The notes beneath the pieces are model-generated. The model had not been told where the DNA came from. It searched no databases and saw nothing but the letters and a program-made list of their open reading frames with translations. The position numbers and the translations under genes are program-made. Shown here in pieces: positions 1 to 5,579 of a DNA stretch of 5,631 bases. This DNA is from an uncultured Pseudomonadota bacterium (GTDB lineage: Bacteria; Myxococcota_A; Polyangia; HGW-17), in contig CALKWH010000289.1 in assembly GCA_938004375.1 (NCBI GenBank), positions 1 to 5,631 of the forward strand, read 5' to 3'. The first letter of the stretch is position 1; each line of letters starts with the position of its first letter.

Positions 1-44
1 CACCGAGATCTACACTCTTTCCCTACACGACGCTCTTCCGATCT
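1..44 (+). other. Illumina adapter remnant (contamination)
   Basis: These 44 bases match from memory the 3' three quarters of the Illumina TruSeq universal (P5) adapter: the last 15 bases of the P5 flow-cell sequence followed by the 29-base read 1 primer site ending CTTCCGATCT. The composition changes abruptly at position 45 to the GC-rich coding pattern of the rest of the window. This is library construct that was not trimmed before assembly, so it is not part of the organism's genome, and anything that starts inside it is artificial. Confidence 0.98.
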
Positions 45-952
45 TGCTGGCCTCGTCGGTCGCCCTGCGGGAAGCCCCGACCCTGGCCGACGCCGACCGC
101 CAGGCCCTCATCGGGAAGGCGACCGGCGCCGAGCTGGTCTTCGCCATCCGCGCCATGGGCTACAGCCGCAAGGCCGCCTTCTACGACACGCTCAACGGCC
201 TGTACGCCAAGGAGACCGACGCCGTGGTGCAGGCCGAGTTGGTGCGCGCCATCGGCCAACTGGAGCACGGCCCCGCCGGCCTGAAGATGATCTCGGCGCT
301 CAAGCACAAGCAGGCCGCGGTCCGAAAGGCGGCCATCGCCGGGCTGGTCGCGTTCTCGGGCCCGGACCGTGACAAGCACACCAAGGTCGGCATCTGGGAT
401 CTGCACAAGCTCGTCAAGGCCGACCCGGACCCCGAGGTGCGTCGCCTGGCCGCCGCCGCCGTCGTCACCCTCACCGCCCGGGACCTGAAGCTCGAGAACA
501 ACAAGCACTACTTCGCGCTGGTGCTGCGCGAGAAGGACCCGGCCATCGTCGAGGCCATGATCGACGCGCTCCCCCCCGAGGTGGACCAGGCCAAGAAGAA
601 GTTGATCGCCTTCCTCGCGGACCCCGCGCCCGAGCTGCGGCTCGCCGCCGCCCGCCGCCTGCGCCCCGTGCGCCAGGACGCCGAGGTCGAGGCCGCGCTC
701 AAGCCCTGGCTCAACGCCTCCGACGAGCGCCAACGTTACTTCGCCCTGGGCTACGCCACCGCCGTCGCCGAGCTCACCATGGGGCTCGACAAGCTGCCGC
801 TCCCGGTCCGCGCCGAGTGCGCCTGGCACATCGCGCGGCGCGACGGCAACTGGCTGATCAAGGCCGCCGAACCGCTGGTGCTCTCGGGCAAGCCCGCCGA
901 CCTGCTCAACGCCCTGCCGCTGTTGCTCGGCCTCACCGCCAATGCCCGTTGA
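45..952 (+). CDS. HEAT-repeat protein, 5' end missing
   Basis: About 301 residues are present. The start lies beyond the contig edge: the only upstream start-like codon, TTG at 44, uses the last adapter base. The protein is almost entirely helical and rich in Ala, Leu, Arg and Glu. Repeated antiparallel helix pairs of HEAT type are visible, with typical turns such as 'DPDPEVRRLAAAAVV' (about residues 127-141) and 'DPAPELRLAAARRL' (about 193-206), and a further one around 'HKQAAVRKAAIAGLVAF' (about 88-104). There is no signal peptide or membrane segment in the visible part. HEAT proteins are usually binding scaffolds with no catalysis, and nothing here shows the partner. Its last 11 bases overlap the mazG start, so the two are probably cotranscribed. 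PBS-lyase-like HEAT or another alpha solenoid is equally possible; the specific function is unknown. Confidence 0.85.
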
Positions 953-1832
953 TCCGAAAGGGCCGCCGGGACCGGGCGGCGATCCCGACGTCCCAGGCGC
1001 CCCCGGCGCCGGCGTGGCCGCCCTCGTCGAGGTCGTGCGCACGCTGCTGTCCCCCCAGGGCTGCGCCTGGGACCGCGCCCAGACGCTCTTCTCGCTGCGC
1101 ACCTACCTGCTCGAGGAGACCTACGAGCTCCTCGACGCCATGGAGAAATCACCAGAAGCTCACCGCGAGGAGCTCGGGGACATGCTCTTCCAGATCGTGT
1201 TCCAGTGCGCCATCCGAGAAGGGGAGGGGCGCTTCGACCTCGACGACGCGGCCCGCGACGCCGCCGTGAAGTTGATCCGGCGTCACCCCCACGTGTGGAC
1301 GCCGCCCCCGCAGGATGGACTCCCCGGGACGCCCGCCACGGACGCTGCCACAGCGCGCACCGATGGGGCGCAGGGGCAGGGCGAGCGGGGTTGGGAATCC
1401 ATCAAGAAATCCGAGAAGCGCCGCGAGAGCCTGATGGACGACATCCCGCCCACGCTCCCCGCGCTCATGGAATCCGAAAAGATCCAGCGCCGCGCCGCCG
1501 CCGCCGGCTTCGACTGGCCCGATCGCGACGGCCCCCGCCTGAAGATCGACGAGGAGCTCGCCGAGCTCGAAGAGGCCGTGCAGACCGGCGATCCCGCCCG
1601 CGTCGAGGACGAGCTGGGCGACGTGCTCTTCGCGCTGGTCAACCTCGCCCGCCACGTCCACGTCAGCCCCGAGCTGGCCCTGCGCGGTGCCTCCCGCAAG
1701 TTCGCCGACCGTTTCCGAAAGATGGAACAATTTGCCCGGGCCGAGGGAATCGACCTGCACGCACTCACCCTGGATGAGCTCGAGGCTCTGTGGGTGAGGG
1801 CGAAGAGCGATGGACGTTCGTCACCGACTTGA
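942..1832 (+). CDS. mazG: Nucleoside triphosphate pyrophosphohydrolase MazG
   Basis: The 296-residue product should hydrolyse (d)NTPs to the monophosphate and pyrophosphate in the cytoplasm, a house-cleaning role that in E. coli also lowers ppGpp. Two MazG domains are visible. The N-terminal one (about residues 26-118) has 'GCAWDRAQTLFSL' and the acidic motif E58-E59-x-x-E62 with E77-x-x-D80, ending 'RRHPHVW'. The C-terminal one (about 172-260) has 'KIQRRAAAAGFDWPD', E204-E205-x-x-E208 and E224-x-x-D227. Both Mg-binding sets are intact; in E. coli the C-terminal domain is the active one. It is longer than E. coli MazG (263 aa) because of a Pro/Gly-rich N-terminus of about 24 residues and a low-complexity linker at about 120-149. 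The usual GCPWD reads GCAWD. The ATG overlaps the upstream stop and lacks a Shine-Dalgarno, suggesting translational coupling. A GTG at 1014 (residue 25) is a possible alternative start. No mazE or mazF is nearby. Confidence 0.95.
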   Translation: MPVDPKGPPGPGGDPDVPGAPGAGVAALVEVVRTLLSPQGCAWDRAQTLFSLRTYLLEETYELLDAMEKSPEAHREELGDMLFQIVFQCAIREGEGRFDLDDAARDAAVKLIRRHPHVWTPPPQDGLPGTPATDAATARTDGAQGQGERGWESIKKSEKRRESLMDDIPPTLPALMESEKIQRRAAAAGFDWPDRDGPRLKIDEELAELEEAVQTGDPARVEDELGDVLFALVNLARHVHVSPELALRGASRKFADRFRKMEQFARAEGIDLHALTLDELEALWVRAKSDGRSSPT

Positions 1833-1848
1833 CGATTTTCAGGGTCAG

Positions 1849-4620
1849 TTACGGAATGACCAGGACAGGGAGATAGCTCGTGCTGGTCGAGCCGTTGCCC
1901 AGTTGATAGTACTGATTTCTCCCCCAGCAGTATACGTGGGTGTTTCCGTCCGCGACCGCGCAAGTGAATTGCTCTCCTGCGCTGACGAAACTGGCGTCGC
2001 TCAGGACCATGACGCTGGATGGGGTGGAACTGTCCGCGGTCGTGTTGTTTCCAAGCTGGCCATAGGTGTTTTTACCCCAGCATTTTACGATGCCGCCCCT
2101 GACGGAACAGGTGTGGCCGGATCCGGAGACGGAGTCGGAGCCGGCCGTGATTCCGGAGGATTCGAGGCCGATGATCTGCGCGGCCGTGGAGCGGCTGGTG
2201 GTGGTGCCGTCCCCGAGCTGGCCATTGGCGTTGTAGCCCCAGCAATAGACCAGATAGCCCGAGACGCCGTTCACCGCGGCGCAGGAGTGGTTCGCGTTGA
2301 GGGCGAGTCCCCTGGGACTGCCCACGCCTGTGACGGTCACGGGTGACAGGCTGTCCGTGGTGGTGCCGTTGCCCAGTTGGCCCTGCTGGTTTCTCCCCCA
2401 GCAGCGCACCGCGGTGAGGGAGTAGGCGCACGAATGGGAATAGCCTGCCGCCACACCCACCGGAGAAGTGAGCCCGGTCACGGCCACGGGGGTGTACCGG
2501 TTGGTGATGGTCCCGTCCCCGAGCTGGCCATAGTTGTTCCGTCCCCAGCACTTCACCCCGGAGGCCATGGCGCAGGAGTGCTCGTCGCCCAGGCCCAGGG
2601 AGGTCGCGCCGGTGAGCCCGGAGACCGTGACGGGTGTGTAGCGGTTGGTGGTGGAGTTGTCGCCGAGCTGGCCGTAGTTGTTCCGGCCCCAGCATTTCAC
2701 CGTCCCGTCAGAGAGTCTGGCGCAGGTGTGCCGCCCTCCTGCGAAGAGCACGGTGACGCCGGTCAGCCCCGATACGGTGACGGGTCTGGTGCGCGTGGAC
2801 GTGGTGCCGTCGCCGAGCTGGCCCTCGTTGTTGTATCCCCAGCAACGCACGGTGCCGTCCGAGATCAGGGCGCAGGCGTGCAGTTGTCCGGTCGTGACCC
2901 GCGTGACTCCCAGGCAGCCCGACACGTTGAAGCCACAGGAGGAACACCCCAGAGTCCCGCCGAAGTAGCCCAGGGTGACACAGGTGTTTCCGTTCAGATT
3001 GGTCCCGTCGCACTGTTCGCCATACGCCCCCTGAACAACCCCGTCTCCGCAGTACCCGTTGCAGGATGCGGTACTGACCTGCGAGCACGTGTTGATGCAG
3101 GTGAGGGAGCCTCCGTAGGTGTGCCCCTGGGCCGCGCAGGTCGTGTTGAAGGCCGCGCCGTCACAGACCTCGGGGCCGTTGATGGCGCCGTCGCCGCAGA
3201 ATTGGCTGCAGCCGGACGGGTCGACGGTGCAGTTGCCCCGGCAGGTAAGTGATCCTGTGTAATAGTTATAGGTTCCGCAGGTCTTTCCCCCGAACTGGGT
3301 CCCGTCACAGGCTTCGCTCCCGTTCAGCACGCCGTCCCCGCAGAATCCCGAGCACCCGGAGAGGTCGAAGTAACAACTGCCGTTGCAGGCCAGGGATCCG
3401 GAGTAATAACCCAGCGTCGTGCAAGTGTTGGAGTTCAGGTCGCCACCGTCGCACTGCTCGATGCCGTTCATGACGTTGTCCCCACACAAACCCGAACAAC
3501 CCGACGTGCCGATCACGCAGTCGGCACCACAGGTCAGGGTTCCGGTGTAGAAGCCCTGTGTCTGGCAGGTCTCGGAGCCGTACTCCGCGCCGTCGCATTG
3601 CTCACCGAACGCCTGCTGGAGGAGGCCGTCGCCGCAGCGCCCCACTGCGGTGCAGCTCGTGAGATCGAAGGAATCGCAGGTGGCGTTGCAGGCCAGGGCG
3701 CCGCCGTGGTAGCCCAGGCTCTGGCAGGTGCTCCCGGTCAGGTCCGCGCCATCGCAGAGCTCCCCGTCGCCGGTCTGGGCGACCCCGTCGCCACAGCGCC
3801 CGACGCATCCGGTCTCGACGAAGGACCGGCAATCGGACGCGCAGGCCAGCGTCCCGCCGTAGAAGCCGCGGTCCATACAGTCGTTTTCGTCAAGGTTTTG
3901 TCCGTCGCACACTTCCTCGTATTCGGTCTGAAGCTCGCCGTCGCCGCAGCGCCCCGCCAGCTCGCAGGACTGGGTGTCGAACGCACAGTTCAGCGTGTCA
4001 CAGGCGAGCGTCCCGTCATGGAAGCCGAGGCTCAGACAGGTGCTACCGTCGAGGTTGGTCCCGTCGCACTGTTCGTTGCCCACGATCAGGCCGTCCCCGC
4101 AAATCGGAGCACATACGCTGGGGCTGGCGCCGTCGCAGTCCCAGCCGCCTTCCACTGTGCAATCCGCTGAGCAGCCGTCTCCGCTCTGGGTGCCCGTGTC
4201 GTCGCAGGCTTCCTCTCCCTCGACGAGGCCGTTGCCGCACACGTTCGTGCAGCCGGTCGTGTCAAAGGTGCAGTCCACCCTGCACGCGAGGTCTCCACCA
4301 CTGGCGCCCAGGGTCTGGCAGGAGTTGCCGTTCAGGTCCGCTCCGTCGCAGTCCTCTCCGTCCGCGCCGTCGGCGTTACCGTCGCCGCAGCGACCCCCGC
4401 AAAGGCTGAGTTCGAACTGGCAATCCGGACGGCAGGTCAGCGTGCCGAGGTGATTGTAATGCCCCAATGACGCGCAAGTGTTTTCCCCGACGTCGCCGTC
4501 GCACTGCTCGCCGGTGTCCAGAAAACCGTCGCCACAGGAATTGACGGTCGTCGTCTTGGTGTCGCACGCAACGAGGAGCAGGACGGCAAAGAATACACTA
4601 GTCGATATCCTGAAATTCAT
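1849..4620 (-). CDS. Secreted lipoprotein with Cys-rich and RCC1 repeats
   Basis: The product has 923 residues. The N-terminus is a lipoprotein signal peptide: Arg4, a hydrophobic stretch at 8-18 and the lipobox L16-V17-A18-C19, so C19 should be lipidated after export. Asp at +2 retains lipoproteins in the inner membrane in enterics; whether that rule holds here is unknown. Residues 29-570 are eleven Cys-rich repeats resembling the Myxococcus disulfide repeat/DUF4215 group. Residues 571-923 are seven RCC1 repeats, each with a 'CWG.N..GQLG' core. I count 81 cysteines: the lipid anchor, 66 in the first array and 14 in the RCC1 part. The start at ATG 4620 is chosen because the signal peptide begins there and AGGGAG lies 7 bases upstream; the longer frame from TTG 4674 starts inside a TTGACA promoter box and would put 18 polar residues before the signal. 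GC content is visibly lower than in the neighbours. A surface binding or adhesion role is an inference; no catalytic motif is seen. Confidence 0.93.
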   Translation of the reverse strand: MNFRISTSVFFAVLLLVACDTKTTTVNSCGDGFLDTGEQCDGDVGENTCASLGHYNHLGTLTCRPDCQFELSLCGGRCGDGNADGADGEDCDGADLNGNSCQTLGASGGDLACRVDCTFDTTGCTNVCGNGLVEGEEACDDTGTQSGDGCSADCTVEGGWDCDGASPSVCAPICGDGLIVGNEQCDGTNLDGSTCLSLGFHDGTLACDTLNCAFDTQSCELAGRCGDGELQTEYEEVCDGQNLDENDCMDRGFYGGTLACASDCRSFVETGCVGRCGDGVAQTGDGELCDGADLTGSTCQSLGYHGGALACNATCDSFDLTSCTAVGRCGDGLLQQAFGEQCDGAEYGSETCQTQGFYTGTLTCGADCVIGTSGCSGLCGDNVMNGIEQCDGGDLNSNTCTTLGYYSGSLACNGSCYFDLSGCSGFCGDGVLNGSEACDGTQFGGKTCGTYNYYTGSLTCRGNCTVDPSGCSQFCGDGAINGPEVCDGAAFNTTCAAQGHTYGGSLTCINTCSQVSTASCNGYCGDGVVQGAYGEQCDGTNLNGNTCVTLGYFGGTLGCSSCGFNVSGCLGVTRVTTGQLHACALISDGTVRCWGYNNEGQLGDGTTSTRTRPVTVSGLTGVTVLFAGGRHTCARLSDGTVKCWGRNNYGQLGDNSTTNRYTPVTVSGLTGATSLGLGDEHSCAMASGVKCWGRNNYGQLGDGTITNRYTPVAVTGLTSPVGVAAGYSHSCAYSLTAVRCWGRNQQGQLGNGTTTDSLSPVTVTGVGSPRGLALNANHSCAAVNGVSGYLVYCWGYNANGQLGDGTTTSRSTAAQIIGLESSGITAGSDSVSGSGHTCSVRGGIVKCWGKNTYGQLGNNTTADSSTPSSVMVLSDASFVSAGEQFTCAVADGNTHVYCWGRNQYYQLGNGSTSTSYLPVLVIP
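1852..2910 (-). repeat. Seven RCC1 repeats, complete beta-propeller
   Basis: This stretch codes for residues 571-923, up to the stop. Seven 'CWG' cores sit at residues 593, 643, 691, 740, 793, 847 and 898, each followed by N and GQLG (YQLG in the last). Seven is the blade number of the RCC1 propeller fold, so the array is complete and ends with the protein. Each blade also has a cysteine 8-13 residues before the CWG cysteine, usually in 'H.C', giving seven possible intra-blade disulfides. Blades 2 and 3 are close copies at DNA level too: 37 bases from 2521 and from 2665, 144 apart, differ at three positions. This suggests recent unit duplication or conversion. RCC1 propellers generally bind proteins; eukaryotic nucleotide-exchange activity should not be assumed. 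Confidence 0.92.
2911..4536 (-). repeat. Eleven cysteine-rich repeats in lipoprotein
   Basis: This stretch codes for residues 29-570. Repeats begin at C29, C78, C128, C174, C225, C276, C329, C379, C427, C475 and C524, so the unit is 46-53 residues (about 150 bases). Each has exactly six cysteines. Ten follow the order CGDG, then GE.CDG, then a TC after a 'L.G/N' turn, then 'LG...G.L.C', then two more cysteines. The third repeat (128-173) differs: it has 'CGNGLVEGEEACDD' and 'GDGCSADC', the canonical form of the myxobacterial repeat. The regular even count fits three internal disulfides per unit, formed after export. It is a protein-level tandem array, not a CRISPR or satellite. Confidence 0.9.
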
Positions 4621-4627
4621 GGCTTTT

Positions 4628-4646
4628 CTCCCTACTGTAAAGTAGG
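4628..4646 (-). promoter_or_regulatory. RBS of lipoprotein gene overlapping a palindrome
   Basis: On the minus strand AGGGAG (4633-4628) stands 7 bases before the ATG at 4620, a good Shine-Dalgarno that decides the start. Immediately upstream, CCTACT and AGTAGG (4646-4641 and 4636-4631) form a perfect 6-bp inverted repeat around a TTAC loop. The 3' arm shares its last three bases with the Shine-Dalgarno, so if transcribed the hairpin would partly hide it; at DNA level it could instead be an operator. The RBS is well supported, the regulatory role is inference. Confidence 0.7.
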
Positions 4647-4674
4647 AACTAGTCCTCAGCCATATTATTGTCAA
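4646..4674 (-). promoter_or_regulatory. Candidate sigma-70-type promoter for lipoprotein gene
   Basis: A perfect TTGACA -35 box lies at 4674-4669 on the minus strand. With 17-base spacing the -10 position reads TAGTTC (4651-4646), a poor match. Transcription would then begin around 4639, inside the palindrome. The box sits in an AT-rich island within otherwise GC-rich DNA, directly upstream of an eight-T run that could act as an UP-like element. Confidence 0.4.
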
Positions 4675-4690
4675 GAAAAAAAACTATCGA
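4662..4690 (-). promoter_or_regulatory. Alternative overlapping promoter candidate
   Basis: TAATAT (4667-4662, four of six to TATAAT) lies 17 bases after TCGATA (4690-4685, four of six to TTGACA). If this one is used, transcription begins near 4655 and the whole palindrome at 4631-4646 is in the mRNA leader. It competes with the TTGACA candidate, whose -35 box falls in its spacer. Confidence 0.3.
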
Positions 4691-4741
4691 TTCACGGATA
4701 TTGGAACGTGGGCGGCCGGCGGAGACAACAGAGCGGAATCG
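4676..4741 (-). terminator. Weak terminator candidate between minus-strand genes
   Basis: After the TAA at 4749-4751, the minus strand has CGATTC (4741-4736) paired with GAATCG (4693-4688), with a GC-rich, partly self-complementary interior, and then a run of eight T (4683-4676). A shorter TATC/GATA stem also precedes the T run. The loop is long and the stem weak, so this may be chance; the T run may belong to the downstream promoter instead. Confidence 0.2.
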
Positions 4742-4748
4742 CTTAGGC

Positions 4749-5579
4749 TTACAATACAAGGCCGATGACCAGGCCCACGACGAGGCCGGCGACGCCGGAG
4801 ACGATCATCATAGTTTTTAGGGTCTTGACCTGTTTCTCGAGGTCGGCCGCGCGCATGGTAGGGTCGGCGCCGGTGGGGCTGCCGACGTAGAGGCCGGGGA
4901 CCGAAAAGTCCTCGCCGGGCGGAGGCAGGTTGGGGTTCTGTGGCGCCATGGGCATGGCGGGCTGCGGCGGCATGGGGCCGGGCCCCATCGGCCGCGGGGG
5001 ACCGCCCATGGGTCCGCCGGGGCCCATCGGGGGGCGCGGGCCGCCGGGCGCGCTGGGCGGGGCCGACTGCGGGCGGACCAGGTTCTGCACGTTCATGCTG
5101 GGATCCTCGTCGTCGAAGATCTGGGTCTTCTGCTCCGTGATGGCGGGGCCGGGACCGGCCGGGGGGGCGGGCCGCGCGGCGTTGGCGCCGGCGAGCATGG
5201 GGCGGATGGGATCCTCGTCGTCCTCGAGGATGCGGGTGGCCTCCTCGCTGGGGGGCTCGTCGTCGTCGTCCTCGAGGAAGCGGGTGCGCTCGTCGTGGAT
5301 GTCGGACACCACCGGCGGCGGCGGCTGGCGCGGCACCGCGAGGGTGGCGGGATCCTCCTCGTCGTCGATCATGACCGTGGCGCCCTCGGGGGGCGGCTCG
5401 TCAGCCGGCTGCTGCTGGGTGTTCTGTGCCACGGCAGTGTTGATCGTCGACTTGACCGCGGTCTCCTGGGCCTGCTCCTCGGCCACGGCCAGCATCTCGT
5501 CGAGGATGGACTTCTCGCGCTCGCGCTCCATCTGGAAGACCTTCTGCATCCAGGCGCCCAGGCGATTGCCGGTGGACAT
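4749..5579 (-). CDS. Tail-anchored acidic/proline-rich protein of unknown function
   Basis: I do not recognise this 276-residue protein. Residues 1-56 are charged and probably helical. Residues 57-240 look disordered: an acidic part (about 60-160) holding four copies of a Thr-x-x-hydrophobic-acidic motif, then a Pro/Met/Gly-rich part (about 181-213) with repeated 'PMGP'-like units. A short heptad-like helix (about 245-255, 'ADLEKQVKTLK') leads into one membrane segment (about 257-276) of small and branched residues with spaced glycines, ending exactly at the C-terminus. There is no signal peptide, so the bulk should face the cytoplasm. It lies 128 bases upstream of the lipoprotein gene on the same strand, but that gene has its own promoter candidates. 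The ATG at 5579 has only a weak GAG upstream, and the frame stays open before it, so the true start may be further out. A scaffold or signalling adaptor is a guess. Confidence 0.8.
   Translation of the reverse strand: MSTGNRLGAWMQKVFQMEREREKSILDEMLAVAEEQAQETAVKSTINTAVAQNTQQQPADEPPPEGATVMIDDEEDPATLAVPRQPPPPVVSDIHDERTRFLEDDDDEPPSEEATRILEDDEDPIRPMLAGANAARPAPPAGPGPAITEQKTQIFDDEDPSMNVQNLVRPQSAPPSAPGGPRPPMGPGGPMGGPPRPMGPGPMPPQPAMPMAPQNPNLPPPGEDFSVPGLYVGSPTGADPTMRAADLEKQVKTLKTMMIVSGVAGLVVGLVIGLVL
5100..5378 (-). repeat. Four Thr-x-x-hydrophobic-acidic linear motifs
   Basis: Within the disordered part of the tail-anchored protein the pattern T-[V/R/Q]-[M/F/I]-[I/L/F]-acidic run-P occurs four times: TVMIDDEEDP (T68), TRFLEDDDDEP (T99), TRILEDDEDP (T115) and TQIFDDEDP (T152). 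Phosphothreonine followed by a hydrophobic residue at +3 is a known type of FHA-domain ligand, so these could be kinase and FHA sites; that reading is inference, the repetition itself is plain. Confidence 0.65.

Noticed and set aside
23..1102. Long minus-strand open frame of 359 codons opposite the HEAT and mazG genes
   Set aside because: It is antisense to two well-supported genes, ends inside the adapter, and its Gly/Val/Gln/Arg-rich composition is typical of the opposite strand of GC-rich coding DNA.
942..1832. MazG as part of a toxin-antitoxin or phage-defence island
   Set aside because: No mazE/mazF, nuclease, or other defence gene is present; a two-domain MazG with both motifs is an ordinary housekeeping enzyme.
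1149..1963. Two minus-strand open frames opposite mazG (1149-1760 and 1283-1963)
   Set aside because: They are shadows of the conserved MazG reading frame, low in complexity, with no recognisable domain.
2377..4453. Plus-strand open frames opposite the lipoprotein (for example 2377-3252, 3598-4170, 3974-4453)
   Set aside because: They mirror the repeat periodicity of the lipoprotein gene and show no independent domain, signal or start context.
2911..4536. CRISPR array or DNA satellite because of the roughly 150-base periodicity
   Set aside because: Units vary in length and sequence and are conserved only at protein level around cysteines and glycines within one open frame.
4618..4674. Longer lipoprotein start at TTG 4674
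   Set aside because: That TTG is the beginning of the TTGACA promoter box, has no Shine-Dalgarno, and would place 18 residues ahead of a perfect lipoprotein signal peptide.
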